NCBI RefSeq assembly: GCF_015245355.1
Contig: NZ_CP063311.1
Coordinates: 2,069,217 to 2,133,216, forward strand
From: Anabaenopsis elenkinii CCIBt3563
GTDB taxonomy: Bacteria > Cyanobacteriota > Cyanobacteriia > Cyanobacteriales > Nostocaceae
Length of the DNA stretch: 64,000 nt
Direction: 5' to 3'
Below, in pieces: positions 1 to 9,792 of this stretch. A program made the translations under genes and the position numbers. Each line of letters begins with the position of its first letter. The stretch's first letter is position 1. The notes under the pieces are model-generated. The model was not told where the DNA came from and did no database searches. It worked only from the letters and a program-made list of their open reading frames with translations.

Positions 1-2112
1 CTCAAACACCGGAAAATCACCAAAATCAATTAAATTATAAATTGTAGTTTTCTGTGTTAACAGTCCCCGCAACCTTTCCCCATAACCAGCGCGAAAATAC
101 TTATTAGAAGAAATATAAGTTAAATGACCCAGTGGTTTTAACAACCTTAAACCCAGTTCATAAAAATAGACAAATAAATCAGCAGTACCCACATAACACT
201 CATAATTTTGTTGTAAAGTCCCCTTTAGCTCCTTAATTTCCTCCTGTCTAATATAAGGAGGATTACCAATCACCACATCAAACCCCAGAAACACACCCTG
301 GTCATCCAACACCTCCGGAAACTCAAAGCGCCACTCTAAAGAATTTTCATAAATCTTACCGCTTTCTATCTCCTCAATTTCCGCCCTTAACTGGGAAATC
401 TCATTATTTAACTTGACAATCTTTTTCTCCCGCGCCTTCTTCTCCCCCTTCGTCTCCTCAAACAACAAAACCTGATTTTCTAAATTATAAACCTCACCCT
501 CCAACCCTCTTAACTTCTGTTTATTCCGGTCTATTCCTTGTAGTGTATTCTTTAAATTCCCCTTAATATCATCAATCAACCTTTCCATCTCCCGCTTCTG
601 CTGCTTATTTTCAGCATGGCGATAAATTTGGACAGCATGGCGATAACCATCTATACTATATTTTGTCTTCTTCAAAGCTGGTCGTAAATCACCATCCAAC
701 GCAAAACGACTAATCAAAGAATTACCACACTTAATATTAATATCAATATTTGGCAAAGTTTCCAACTGACTGTAATTACCATCAGCTAGATAATAAGCAT
801 TTTTTAACAACTCAATCCACAACCGCAAACGACAGATTTTCACCGAATTAGGATTAACATCTACACCAAACAAACACCCCTCAATAATCCTCTGTTTTTC
901 ATGAAACAGCGCCTCCTGTACCCGTTGACTTTCCTTACTTTGGGGATTATACTCAAACAACAAACCATCATCATCAGTCACAACTAACTCATCATTCACC
1001 ACCTCAACTTGATAATCTCTTAAAGTTTTCCCCTGTCTATCCAACAGGATTTTTAACTCACTCTTCACCGCAATCACTTCATTCAGAGCCGAAACTAAAA
1101 AATGTCCCGAACCCACAGCAGGGTCACAAATCTTTAAACTATTAATAACTTGATTAGCTTCCTGCTTATCCCTAATTTCCTCATATAATTGGTCAATATC
1201 TTGACAATTCCACCCCTTAACCTGATTAAACTTCTGTACCACAGCGCGGCGAATTGTTTCCCGACACATATACATAGTAATGAAACCGGGAGTAAAGAAG
1301 GAACCATCTTGATATCCGTTAATCTTCTCAAAAATCAAACCCAGTACAGAAGCATTAATTAATCTCTTATTCTCCTCCTGGATATCTTCGGAACCTTCAC
1401 TACTAAAGTCATACGCATTGAGAAATTCTAGCAAATACTCTAAAGTCCTGATTGACCCTGTACGTTTCTTCCCGTTACTATCCTTTAAGACCGTAGCATC
1501 AAAAATATTTAGATGCTCATCGGTGAGGTTGCTCATAAAAATAGTTATCTGTTCAATATCTGTAGGTTCAAACAGGGAACTATTTAAATAGGGAACATGG
1601 GTAAATATCTTTTGTAAACTTGGCGTTCTTTCCCCTGGTAGACGCGCTAGCACACTAAAGAACAGACTATTTAAATCGTCATAATTCTTAACTTTATCTA
1701 AATTCAGGAAGCCAAAGGATGTATCATGTTTATGGTAGCGAATTAATTGTGCTTCTAACAGTTTGAGAAACAGAATGCGATTAATCCAAGTAATTGCTAG
1801 TTCTAAAGCAATATTAAATAGTCTATCTTGCTCAGTTAGTCCAAATTGCTCTGGCTTTTCTATGCGGGAGATTTTATCTAAACTGTCAAGTTGGGAAATT
1901 GCATTTTCAATCAGTGAACCGGGATTTCTGCTACCTGCTTTTTGACGCTGGATGAGTTTTTTACCACCTTCCTTAGTTTCTGTTAACCCGATGATATGTA
2001 ATAATTCACTATAAAAACCTTGATCAAGGGTGTTGCTATCGTTTTGATTTCTGTAGGGTTTAACTTTGAGGAAGGCTTTATTTAATGCTTGTCTGGGGAG
2101 AATTTTAGTCAT
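1..2112 (-). CDS. Type IIG RM-family methyltransferase, nuclease domain deleted (partial)
   Basis: The reading frame opens with ATG at 2112 and stays open for 704 codons to the window edge, so the C-terminus is missing. It is a near-identical inverted copy of the gene at 34326-38135. After residue 23 it jumps straight to the equivalent of residue 240 of that copy: a clean loss of 216 codons (648 bp) that keeps the frame. The lost part holds the PD-(D/E)xK-type nuclease residues. The methyltransferase parts remain: the SAM-binding DPAVGSGHF motif (about 1103-1129) and the catalytic NPPY motif (about 253-267). One extra codon lies near 659. Upstream DNA is not homologous to that of the other copy. 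Likely a DNA adenine methyltransferase without cleavage activity; whether its target-recognition end is intact cannot be seen. Confidence 0.85.
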   Translation of the reverse strand, partial: MTKILPRQALNKAFLKVKPYRNQNDSNTLDQGFYSELLHIIGLTETKEGGKKLIQRQKAGSRNPGSLIENAISQLDSLDKISRIEKPEQFGLTEQDRLFNIALELAITWINRILFLKLLEAQLIRYHKHDTSFGFLNLDKVKNYDDLNSLFFSVLARLPGERTPSLQKIFTHVPYLNSSLFEPTDIEQITIFMSNLTDEHLNIFDATVLKDSNGKKRTGSIRTLEYLLEFLNAYDFSSEGSEDIQEENKRLINASVLGLIFEKINGYQDGSFFTPGFITMYMCRETIRRAVVQKFNQVKGWNCQDIDQLYEEIRDKQEANQVINSLKICDPAVGSGHFLVSALNEVIAVKSELKILLDRQGKTLRDYQVEVVNDELVVTDDDGLLFEYNPQSKESQRVQEALFHEKQRIIEGCLFGVDVNPNSVKICRLRLWIELLKNAYYLADGNYSQLETLPNIDINIKCGNSLISRFALDGDLRPALKKTKYSIDGYRHAVQIYRHAENKQQKREMERLIDDIKGNLKNTLQGIDRNKQKLRGLEGEVYNLENQVLLFEETKGEKKAREKKIVKLNNEISQLRAEIEEIESGKIYENSLEWRFEFPEVLDDQGVFLGFDVVIGNPPYIRQEEIKELKGTLQQNYECYVGTADLFVYFYELGLRLLKPLGHLTYISSNKYFRAGYGERLRGLLTQKTTIYNLIDFGDFPVFE

Positions 2113-2301
2113 TTGTAGCTCAGGTTACTATAAAGACTGATTGTAAAACTTGTATAGCTCGGGTGGGTTGCAGATGTTAGGTTTTACTAAGCCTCAAGCT
2201 AAACTAGTTTAATACTTAGGTTAATTATATACTGTAATTTAAATTATTAGTAGCAATATTACTTAGGGGAAGAAAAATCTTCCCCTGTGTTGAGTAGTAA
2301 T

Positions 2302-3810
2302 TTACTGGGAGGGAACGCGACAGAATTTGCGATCCTTATCATGTTCAGGATACAGCCAAGAATAGGCGAAATGGCTGACTCCTGGTAATTGGGGAGCAAA
2401 TTGGCGCAGTGCTTCCATTTGTACTTCTAGGGATGGACGATTACTCATTGAGCTTCCCCAAGTTCCAGCTAAAGCCGGAATCACCTTTGTTCCTGGTGGC
2501 GCAGCATCCAAAACTCGCTGCACTTGCTGGACAATGCAGCTAGCAGTACCACAAGTAGCATAGGACATAGGATGCCATTCTAAAGAGTTGGGAAACCTAT
2601 CCCAAGGTTGCAAGCGGGAATCATAGCCTTGTCCTATGGTTTGATTACCATCAGGAAAAAATACTACACCAGCAGGTATTCCTTGTTGCTGGGCTGGGTA
2701 AGCAGCTAAGGAAACAAAATCTAATATACCTTGCATGGCGTGAGCAACTGCTAGTTGCCATAGTTGCCATTGTAACAGTGGTTGTCTCTGGCTAGCAGAG
2801 GGTCTTGATTCTGTTTCTACTGGTTGGGGAATGCGACCTTGCCACATAGGCTCAGTTTCATCAGTATGGAGTTGATCGAGTTCATTAATATCCCCTGCGG
2901 TGATATATCCTCTGGCTATAAAACGGCGAATTAACTCTAATCCTTTGTTATTCTGCGCCCGACGCAATAAAGCAGCTTGAGTCGCCGGACTAAATAGCCA
3001 TAAATCAGAGACTCTGGTAGCCACCGAATCAGGTCCTTCTTGTCGGGGATACCGGACGTAATCAAATAACACCCCATCGGGTTTGCGGCGTACTACTTCC
3101 TGTACCATTTGGTAGAAGTCCTGTTTGGCCTGTAAGTTGTAAGGATCAACAAATACTTGAGAATTATTATCTGTGACTTCTAAACTGGTTTGACCTTTAC
3201 CATTACGGGCGATCGCATCTTGTCTGTCTGGACGCAGGGCGTAAGTATAGCCGAAATTCTTGGTAAACATCCAAGCGTAAACTTTTAAACCACGTTCTCG
3301 CCCCTTTTGAATGGCGGTAGCCATTAAATCGATATTTTCCGCCCCTGGGGTGCGAATTGCGGAAGGCCAAACGGTGGGATTATTTGCCGCTGGTAATAAT
3401 ACCTGCCCGTCATAGAAGACTTCGAGATAAACTTGATTGTAGCCACGGTTAACAATGCGATCCATGACCTGCTCAATTGCTCCAGGCTGAATATCACAGG
3501 GATATAAACGTAACCACACCGCCTGTACCTGCGGCCAAGTGCGATCGCGACAATTTTGTAACTCCTGTCCATGTTGTTTCACTAATTGTTGGTAGCGTTT
3601 CTGAGCATCTTGATTGCCTTTGAGTGCTGCTAAACGCAAGTCTTCTTTGGCTTTTGCTGCTGCGGCTGATAATTGGCAATACTGTCTTAGCTGCGCCTTT
3701 GCAGGTTGGTTACTTAGGGGAGAAATTAACAGAGTACCGGTAAAAATGGTCGCTAACACACAGCGCCAAAATAAAATTGTTTTTTCTAAGGTAAAAGCAG
3801 AATTAGACAT
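2302..3810 (-). CDS. GHL10-like family 10 glycosyl hydrolase-related secreted protein
   Basis: A 502-residue protein. I chose ATG at 3810 because it begins a normal signal peptide (hydrophobic stretch at about residues 12-32, ending near PAKAQ); the longer frame adds 28 unlikely residues. A short helical segment is followed by a TIM-barrel-like part with motifs such as YLEVFYDGQVLLPA and FDYVRYPRQEGPD, typical of the cyanobacterial GHL10/DUF4015-like group. That group is thought to act on surface polysaccharide, but the substrate is unknown. It stands alone: the next gene on the same strand is psb27, over 370 bp upstream. Family is fairly sure, function is inferred. Confidence 0.75.
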   Translation of the reverse strand: MSNSAFTLEKTILFWRCVLATIFTGTLLISPLSNQPAKAQLRQYCQLSAAAAKAKEDLRLAALKGNQDAQKRYQQLVKQHGQELQNCRDRTWPQVQAVWLRLYPCDIQPGAIEQVMDRIVNRGYNQVYLEVFYDGQVLLPAANNPTVWPSAIRTPGAENIDLMATAIQKGRERGLKVYAWMFTKNFGYTYALRPDRQDAIARNGKGQTSLEVTDNNSQVFVDPYNLQAKQDFYQMVQEVVRRKPDGVLFDYVRYPRQEGPDSVATRVSDLWLFSPATQAALLRRAQNNKGLELIRRFIARGYITAGDINELDQLHTDETEPMWQGRIPQPVETESRPSASQRQPLLQWQLWQLAVAHAMQGILDFVSLAAYPAQQQGIPAGVVFFPDGNQTIGQGYDSRLQPWDRFPNSLEWHPMSYATCGTASCIVQQVQRVLDAAPPGTKVIPALAGTWGSSMSNRPSLEVQMEALRQFAPQLPGVSHFAYSWLYPEHDKDRKFCRVPSQ

Positions 3811-3980
3811 ATGTGAAGGTAAAACCACTGAGTCATGAAGCCTAATACAAATAATTCTTAGAAAGAGGTATATAAAATGATACCTTTTCAGCAAAATTAG
3901 GCAGTTTAGCTATTTGAGACTGCCAAAGTGGTATTGATGTTGCCAAATTTTTAATAATTTTGCACTATAGCCCATTAATT

Positions 3981-4050
3981 ATAGGGGTAAGGGCAGTTAA
4001 TTAATAACAGCTTATTTGATCCAATCTCAGTATGAAAGGGTTACCCCTAT
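3981..4050. repeat. 10-bp perfect inverted repeat upstream of the GHL10-like gene
   Basis: ATAGGGGTAA at 3981-3990 is exactly mirrored by TTACCCCTAT at 4041-4050, with 50 bp between. It lies in the upstream region of the gene starting at 3810. A second inverted pair, AAGAGTCAAA (4118-4127) and TTTGACTCTT (4158-4167), lies just past the end of psb27 and could form its terminator hairpin, though no T-run follows it. Confidence 0.3.
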
Positions 4051-4187
4051 CTGTGATAGTAAAAAATTGATCATATTTGAAGATATTTTACTCACTGCTA
4101 TTCTTGATACATAGGTCAAGAGTCAAAGACTGAGAACAAAAATTAGGACTCTGGACTTTTGACTCTTAACAATCCCACAGGTAATGC

Positions 4188-4586
4188 TTAAGCACCACGC
4201 TTCACGGCGGACTCGACCCGTTGTAACTCTTCCTCTAATCGATTTTTGAGCTTTTGGGGTACGGGGCGATTGGGATAAGAACTATAGTGTCCAGCTAGGG
4301 AATTAAGAGCTGTTCGCATAGTTGTAAAGGAACTCAGACCGGAAACAGACTTAACCCTTTGATAGCGAGCGGAAAAATCGTTGATTTTTTGACGTGCTTC
4401 AGCTTCAATAGCTGCTTTGTTGGGGGAATCTTCTGTTACTTCCAGGGCTTGTTTCATAATATTGACTACAGCCAAGGTATCTTGAGGATAATCCCCTGTT
4501 AAACTGTCTCGACTCCCGGAACAGCCCATGAGACCGATGGTGACAACTAAAACCAAGGCTAGTAGACGCGACCAATAGCGCTTCAT
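4188..4586 (-). CDS. psb27: Photosystem II assembly lipoprotein Psb27
   Basis: 132 residues, the usual length. The N-terminus is a lipoprotein signal (hydrophobic core then LMGC, lipidated Cys at about residue 22). The mature part, with YPQDTLAVVNIMKQALEV and a charged four-helix bundle, matches Psb27. The family binds CP43 on the lumenal side of immature photosystem II and takes part in assembly and repair of the oxygen-evolving cluster. It is monocistronic; an IS607 element lies just upstream in divergent orientation, so the promoter of psb27 is squeezed into 4587-4769 and may have been changed by that insertion. Confidence 0.95.
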   Translation of the reverse strand: MKRYWSRLLALVLVVTIGLMGCSGSRDSLTGDYPQDTLAVVNIMKQALEVTEDSPNKAAIEAEARQKINDFSARYQRVKSVSGLSSFTTMRTALNSLAGHYSSYPNRPVPQKLKNRLEEELQRVESAVKRGA

Positions 4587-4769
4587 ATCTTTGTTAATTC
4601 AATAATACATAAATCAACCTCTATCCTATCCTGTATTGGTATCCGGGGGGTAATTTAGAGGAATCAGCAATCAATTAAGACGTGTAACTAATTGTAAATT
4701 ATTTGCTTAAACAGAGTAAATCTTACTAAATCCCGCTAGACTAAAAGTAGTTGATTTAATGAGGCTTTG

Positions 4770-5411
4770 ATGCAACATGTCACTCCCAAGGAAGCAGCTA
4801 AAATCCTTGGTGTCCATGTCTCCAGTCTCAGGAGATGGGAAAACGAAGGCAAGCTTAAAGCAATCCGTACACCAGGCGGTCAAAGGCGGTTCATCCTCGA
4901 AGAAGTCGAAAAAATCGGCGGAATACCCAGGAAAATTAAAACTATTTGCTATGGACGAGTATCGACTCATTCCCAGCAAGACGATTTGCAACGACAACTT
5001 GAACACTTACGCACAAGATACCCAGAGGCTGAAATTATTTCAGAAGTTGGAAGCGGACTCAATTTTAAACGGAAAAAATTCCTCGCAATTCTGGAACGAA
5101 TCATCGACGGCGATATCCAACGTGTTGTCGTTGCCCATCCTGACCGACTTGTCCGATTCGGATTTGAATTGGTTAGGTGGTTATGCACAAAATTTGAGTG
5201 CGAACTCGTGGTTCTCAATGACCGCAAGCTCAGTCCAGAACAGGAACTCGTACAAGATATGCTGTCGATCATCCACTGTTTCTCTAGCAGGTTATACGGG
5301 CTTAGAAAATACAAGTCAAGCATCAAAGAAGACTTACAAAAAGAAGTCGCGTCACAAGGAATCGACAAAGCAGTCACCGAACAGTGTATTGAAAATCAGG
5401 CTATTTCCTAG
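4770..5411 (+). CDS. tnpA: IS607 TnpA serine recombinase
   Basis: 213 residues from ATG 4770 (a TTG directly before it is in frame but less likely). The N-terminus is a MerR-like helix-turn-helix (VTPKEAAKILGVHVSSLRRW, then the wing PGGQRRF). The catalytic domain has YGRVST with the nucleophile at Ser65, followed by the resolvase-type motif HPDRLVRFGFE. This family excises and inserts the element as a circle with little target specificity. No disruption is seen. Its last 23 bp overlap the likely start of tnpB in another frame. Confidence 0.93.
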   Translation: MQHVTPKEAAKILGVHVSSLRRWENEGKLKAIRTPGGQRRFILEEVEKIGGIPRKIKTICYGRVSTHSQQDDLQRQLEHLRTRYPEAEIISEVGSGLNFKRKKFLAILERIIDGDIQRVVVAHPDRLVRFGFELVRWLCTKFECELVVLNDRKLSPEQELVQDMLSIIHCFSSRLYGLRKYKSSIKEDLQKEVASQGIDKAVTEQCIENQAIS

Positions 5412-6594
5412 CAAGGAATTACATCGAGTCTGGAAGCGTTGGCTTGCTGCTTATCGTTATTACTTCAATCAATGTATCAGTTATCTTCACAATAATTACG
5501 ATACTCAAGTCAGAGTAATTATTGATCAGAAAACTAGCACAGAAAAAGAAGTCAAGATATCTGCTGAGGAGTTAGATAAAATAGCTCAAAAATTGGATGT
5601 ACCGCCATGGGTTAAAACCTTACCAGGGCATCAACGTCAAGAAGCTTGTTTTGAGGCATTTGATGCCTTTAAACAGGCTCGCACTCAAGGTGGTAGTGCG
5701 AAATTTAAAAGCTGTAAATCCACAAGTCAAACTATCCAATTCAAAGTTGGTAATTTCAAAAATGGTACTTGGTATCCGCGCACAACAAAAGGTTTAGGTT
5801 TTACGACAATTGGTCAAACTATTCCTGAACAATGCGAATATGGCACAGAGCTTGTTTACCGTCGTGGTAAGTGGTTTGGTTGCTTTCCTGAATATAAAGA
5901 AACTGTACCTACTGGCAGTGATAGGGTAATAGCAGTAGACCCTGGTAATCGCACTTTCTTAACTGGTTTTGATGGGGAGAATGTCTTAGAAATTGCAAGG
6001 GGAGACATCGGACGCATACAAAGATTGTGTCAGCACCTTGACAATCTCATCAGCCGTTCTACCAAAACAACATGCCGTAAACGTAGAAAGATGCGTATTG
6101 CTGCTAATCGTGTCAGAGAAAGAATTCAGAATTTAATTAAAGATTTGCATAACAAAGCTGTTAACTTGCTTGTTAATTCCTACAAGGTAATTTACTTACC
6201 AACCTTTGATTCTAGTCAAATGGTGATTAAAAAACGTAGCGGGAAGAAACGCAAAATCAACAGTAAGTCTGTACGGCAAATGCTGACTCTTTCCCATTAC
6301 AAATTTGAGCAACATCTTAAACAAGCTGCACAAAGAAAAGGTGTAATAGTGGTTCTTTGCAATGAATCATATACATCAAAAACATGTGGTAACTGCGGTC
6401 ATGTTCACCATAAATTAGGTGGACACAAAATTTTTAAATGCCCACATTGCGGAATTCAGGTCTATCGTGATGTGAATGGCGCACGCAATATTTTATTGCG
6501 TGCTTTGCAAGCAACTGCCTTTACCGTGACCCATGATTCTATCGTGCTTTCTGAGGAGTCAGAATTGACGGATGCCGTAGTTAATCTAGTTTAA
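5389..6594 (+). CDS. tnpB: IS607-associated TnpB, RuvC-II glutamate displaced
   Basis: 401 residues if begun at TTG 5389, which gives the usual TnpB N-terminus (MKIRLFPSKE). The open frame extends further upstream, but there it only shadows tnpA. RuvC-I Asp is D184 (AVDPGNR), the zinc finger begins CGNCG at 333-337 and pairs with CPHCG, and RuvC-III Asp is D361 (RDVNGARN). At the RuvC-II place, where TnpB normally shows a Glu (as in LED or IED), this protein reads YLPTFDSS (269-276) without Glu. A Glu instead stands at 326 in NESYTSKTC, the alternative position I recall for Fanzor and some TnpBs. It may therefore still be an active RNA-guided nuclease. Confidence 0.88.
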   Translation: MKIRLFPSKELHRVWKRWLAAYRYYFNQCISYLHNNYDTQVRVIIDQKTSTEKEVKISAEELDKIAQKLDVPPWVKTLPGHQRQEACFEAFDAFKQARTQGGSAKFKSCKSTSQTIQFKVGNFKNGTWYPRTTKGLGFTTIGQTIPEQCEYGTELVYRRGKWFGCFPEYKETVPTGSDRVIAVDPGNRTFLTGFDGENVLEIARGDIGRIQRLCQHLDNLISRSTKTTCRKRRKMRIAANRVRERIQNLIKDLHNKAVNLLVNSYKVIYLPTFDSSQMVIKKRSGKKRKINSKSVRQMLTLSHYKFEQHLKQAAQRKGVIVVLCNESYTSKTCGNCGHVHHKLGGHKIFKCPHCGIQVYRDVNGARNILLRALQATAFTVTHDSIVLSEESELTDAVVNLV

Positions 6595-6608
6595 TCGCTT
6601 CGATTAGC

Positions 6609-7763
6609 TTAAAAGTTGCACTCATGAATCATAACTTTTTTATACAGAGTATCTCTTTGTTGGTGTGGTCTCCCTAGGGATGCGATCGCATTTTGCAGGG
6701 TTTCCACTGTCATACAAGTACCACCCAAGGCTCCCGCCATGGTGGTAATATGTTCTTCCATTAGTGTCCCACCGATATCGTTACAACCCCACTGTAAAGC
6801 TGCTGTAGCACCACTCAGCCCTAGTTTTACCCAACTTGGTTGATGGTTAGGTATGTAATTTCCTAAATAAATCCGCGCCACTGCTGTGAGTAACAAAGCA
6901 TCATTGAGAACTGGTTGATCCCTTCCTACACGACGGCGCAAAAATTTGGGTGCTTCTTGTCCTACAAATGGTAAAACAATAAACTCCGTGATTTTACCTG
7001 AGTAACCTTGGTGAATGGCAGTTTTTTGCAGCGATCGCAATTTTTCTAAATGTGTAATTTGTTGTTCTGGGGTTTCAATATGCCCAGATAATATGGTGCT
7101 AGTGGTGGGTAAACCTAACTTGTGCGCCGTACCCACAATTTCCAGCCAAGTTGCTGTATCAATCTTTTCCGGACATAATACCCGCCTCACTTGATCATCT
7201 AACACTTCCGCTGCTGTTCCCGGCATAGACCCTACACCAGCATCCCTAAAAGCCCCTATCACATCAGCATATTCAATACCATCAATTCTAGCGATAAATT
7301 CTACTTCTTGGGGAGAGAAAGCGTGTAAATGTACCTGGGGAAATTCTTCCTTAATGGTTTCTACTAACTTCAGGTAGTAAGCCAAAGACTGACCGTTAAT
7401 CTGCGCTTGTGGGTTTAATCCCCCTTGCATACAGATTTCCGTTGCGCCTGTTTCCACCGCATCTCTAGCTTTTGCCAAAATTTGCCCCCAGTCTAACCAG
7501 TAAGCAGCAGCATCACCATCATCCCGACGGAAAGCACAAAAACTACAGTGTTGCTCACAGATGTTAGTAAAGTTAATATTACGATTAATTACATAGGTAA
7601 CTATGTCCCCGGCTTGAATGTAGCGTAATTGATCAGCGGTGTTACGAATAGCAGCGATCGCTTCTGGCTCAGTTTGTTTTAATAAAAAAACCCCATCGCC
7701 GGGAGATAAATCATCACCCAACAGAGCGCCATCTAGAATGGCATCAATAGTTTTATCTTTCAC
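6609..7763 (-). CDS. cofH: F0 synthase subunit CofH (radical SAM)
   Basis: 384 residues from GTG 7763. The radical SAM cluster motif CEQHCSFC follows NRNINFTNI, as in CofH (5-amino-6-ribitylaminouracil:tyrosine 4-hydroxyphenyl transferase). CofH and CofG together make the deazaflavin F0 chromophore, which in cyanobacteria is known as the antenna of DNA photolyase. CofG is encoded at 38132-39088, about 31 kb away on the same strand, so the two halves are split. The C-terminus ends 14 bp from the IS607 tnpB stop; the last dozen residues after QRDTLY could have been altered by that insertion. Confidence 0.93.
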   Translation of the reverse strand: MKDKTIDAILDGALLGDDLSPGDGVFLLKQTEPEAIAAIRNTADQLRYIQAGDIVTYVINRNINFTNICEQHCSFCAFRRDDGDAAAYWLDWGQILAKARDAVETGATEICMQGGLNPQAQINGQSLAYYLKLVETIKEEFPQVHLHAFSPQEVEFIARIDGIEYADVIGAFRDAGVGSMPGTAAEVLDDQVRRVLCPEKIDTATWLEIVGTAHKLGLPTTSTILSGHIETPEQQITHLEKLRSLQKTAIHQGYSGKITEFIVLPFVGQEAPKFLRRRVGRDQPVLNDALLLTAVARIYLGNYIPNHQPSWVKLGLSGATAALQWGCNDIGGTLMEEHITTMAGALGGTCMTVETLQNAIASLGRPHQQRDTLYKKVMIHECNF

Positions 7764-7810
7764 AGCAAATTACCACAGCCAACTGCCACAGTTTACTTTA
7801 ATCATAGCAA

Positions 7811-9430
7811 TTATTTAGCTACTTTGATCCGCCACAGATCGTAATTCAACTGCTGAAGTTGATAATTCCTTTCCATGGTATTTTTCAACTCCACAGAAGG
7901 CGCAAATAACAACACATCAAATCCCTCCGCAACTTTAAAAATATCCTTATTTAATACAGACGGAGGTAACTTTCTACAGGTATAACAGTTAGGTTTAAGT
8001 TGTAACTGAACTTCTGGCTTCAGCAGATGACTTAAAGCTAATATTCTCCCCAGCATACCATCACTGATTAACAGTGGCCGTTCAAGCTGATTAATTAATC
8101 CAGCATCCTCAAAATTTAGACCACTATGGCTTTTAGTCCACCAGTGATGAGCTTGGGATATCAAGACACCAGAAAAGATAGAGCCAGAAAACAGAAAGCA
8201 GATAATAATTTTCCAAAATTTCTGTTGAGGTGAAACTGAGGTAATTTTATTTGCTAGCAGGTAAGCTATAGATATTTGTATACTCAAATAACCCGGAGTA
8301 AGATACCGGGGAATAATTGACCTTGTCCCGCCATATATGACATCTTTTAACATAATTGGCACGCAAGTCACTAAAATTAATGTTAAAATAAATAACCAGG
8401 CTTTTGGAGATGAGTAACGACACAGATAATATAGAGAATAGCCTGCTAATAATACTATCACTGCTACTAAAGTTATCTGGATGACATATGTAGATTGATT
8501 TTGAAAACCAAAATTGATCACAGCCCTTTCGTCATTACTATCTATAAACATACGGCTAAGATTAAAAGCCCAGGTTTTCATCATCGATAAAGTAGGCATA
8601 TTACCTTGGCCACCCACTATACTTGTGAGGTGCTTTAAATTGGCGACAATTACCCATAGCCAAGGTAAAAAAGCCAGAAAAGCAGCCAGAGAAGCCAATA
8701 AATAGGCAATTACTTTTTTAGTTAATCTCAAGCCTTCTATAGTAATCACATAAACTCCATGTGCTACTGCAACCGTTATAGATGCGGGGAAAGTGTACAG
8801 ACTCATAGCTAAAGTGACAGCATAGATTCCCCAGTCTATTTTTTTATCTGTGCGCAATGCTTGCAGCAAGGCAGCACTAGATAGCAAAATTGTTACTATC
8901 CATAAACTATACTCTCTTGCTTCTTGAGCATATAGTATTTGAAATGGTGATATTCCTAAAAGTGCTACACCCATCCATGCTGTCCACGCACTACCGAATA
9001 GCTCCATACATAACCAATAGACACTAGGTAAAGCCAGTAAGCTAATAACAGCAGCCAAAGCTCTAGCAGATACCATAGAGTTACCAAATAACTGCATAGA
9101 CCACCTAGCCATTACATAATATAAGGGCGGGTGTTGAGCTTCTTCTACAGCCAAAGAGCTAATAGTATCATTGAGGTTTTTGTCAGGGTTGGTAGTTTGA
9201 TATTGTGCTAAATATCTGACAGGAATTGTCTCAAGTTCAGATACATTATTAACTACTTCATACTCTGTGTACCCAGAAACCCGTAATCCAGTAAAAGCTT
9301 CATCATCCCAGTATGGTTTCTGGTCAAGATTAATAAATCTAAAGGTAACACTTAATCCTAGAATAATGATAACTAAAATCTTCCAGTAGCTTAAAGAAGC
9401 TTGTCCGGAAATAAAATATGTTTTTTTCAT
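7811..9430 (-). CDS. GT39-like membrane glycosyltransferase
   Basis: 539 residues from ATG 9430; a TTG 24 bp upstream is possible. The protein has about a dozen hydrophobic segments and the early motif YWDDEAFT, the acidic loop of the ArnT/PMT (GT39/GT83, PF13231) fold, then EEAQHPPLYYVMARW. Such enzymes move a sugar from a polyprenyl-phosphate carrier to an acceptor on the outer face of the plasma membrane. The divergent neighbour at 9793 encodes a DPM1-like synthase that could make this donor. Acceptor unknown. Confidence 0.8.
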   Translation of the reverse strand: MKKTYFISGQASLSYWKILVIIILGLSVTFRFINLDQKPYWDDEAFTGLRVSGYTEYEVVNNVSELETIPVRYLAQYQTTNPDKNLNDTISSLAVEEAQHPPLYYVMARWSMQLFGNSMVSARALAAVISLLALPSVYWLCMELFGSAWTAWMGVALLGISPFQILYAQEAREYSLWIVTILLSSAALLQALRTDKKIDWGIYAVTLAMSLYTFPASITVAVAHGVYVITIEGLRLTKKVIAYLLASLAAFLAFLPWLWVIVANLKHLTSIVGGQGNMPTLSMMKTWAFNLSRMFIDSNDERAVINFGFQNQSTYVIQITLVAVIVLLAGYSLYYLCRYSSPKAWLFILTLILVTCVPIMLKDVIYGGTRSIIPRYLTPGYLSIQISIAYLLANKITSVSPQQKFWKIIICFLFSGSIFSGVLISQAHHWWTKSHSGLNFEDAGLINQLERPLLISDGMLGRILALSHLLKPEVQLQLKPNCYTCRKLPPSVLNKDIFKVAEGFDVLLFAPSVELKNTMERNYQLQQLNYDLWRIKVAK

Positions 9431-9792
9431 GTAATTATCGACTGTGTATTTCAAGAGAAAATCAAGTTTTAAACATCTGTTTTAATAACCATTAATGATT
9501 ATTAAAACAAAGAATCAATTTTGGCAATAATAAGCCGAAATTCATTAGTTATTCTGAAGATCATGTAAATTTTTAAATAAGATATGGAAATTGACAGATA
9601 TTTGAATATATTGATGATTGCACTTATAAATTTTCAGCCTGTTATATTTATCTTAATCCACGGGTAATCAATAATAAATTAAGTATGATTTACAAAAGAT
9701 GATGAGTATTGACTAAACATCAGACATCAAGCAAACAATATCTAACAATAGCAGATTAATCTTTTACATACTGAATAATTGGTAACTTTGAT
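9431..9792. other. AT-rich divergent intergenic region
   Basis: 362 bp between the divergent GT39 and GT2-GtrA genes. Very A+T rich with no convincing ORF, repeat or RNA. It presumably carries both promoters, but I could not pick clear -35/-10 pairs. Confidence 0.5.

Larger units (their letters stand above)
4700..6608 (+). mobile_element. IS607-family insertion sequence (ends approximate)
   Basis: A serine-recombinase tnpA followed by an overlapping tnpB is the IS607 layout. This family lacks terminal inverted repeats and makes no clear target duplication, so the ends cannot be placed by eye. The left end must lie between psb27 (4586) and tnpA (4770). The right end is at or just after tnpB, which stops 14 bp before the convergent cofH stop codon, so the right end may reach into the 3' end of cofH. 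A small hairpin (TAATCG, loop CTT, CGATTA; 6592-6606) spans the tnpB stop. Confidence 0.8.

Noticed and set aside
1134..1945. Short frames at 1134-1331 and 1763-1945, repeated at 35141-35952
   Set aside because: They are antisense or off-frame shadows inside the two type IIG copies.
4777..5388. Upstream extension of the tnpB frame (605 residues in total)
   Set aside because: It only shadows tnpA in another frame and has non-protein-like composition; TnpB homology begins at 5389.
7741..7763. IS607 insertion having destroyed cofH
   Set aside because: The cofH frame is intact over its full usual length; at most the last few residues are changed.
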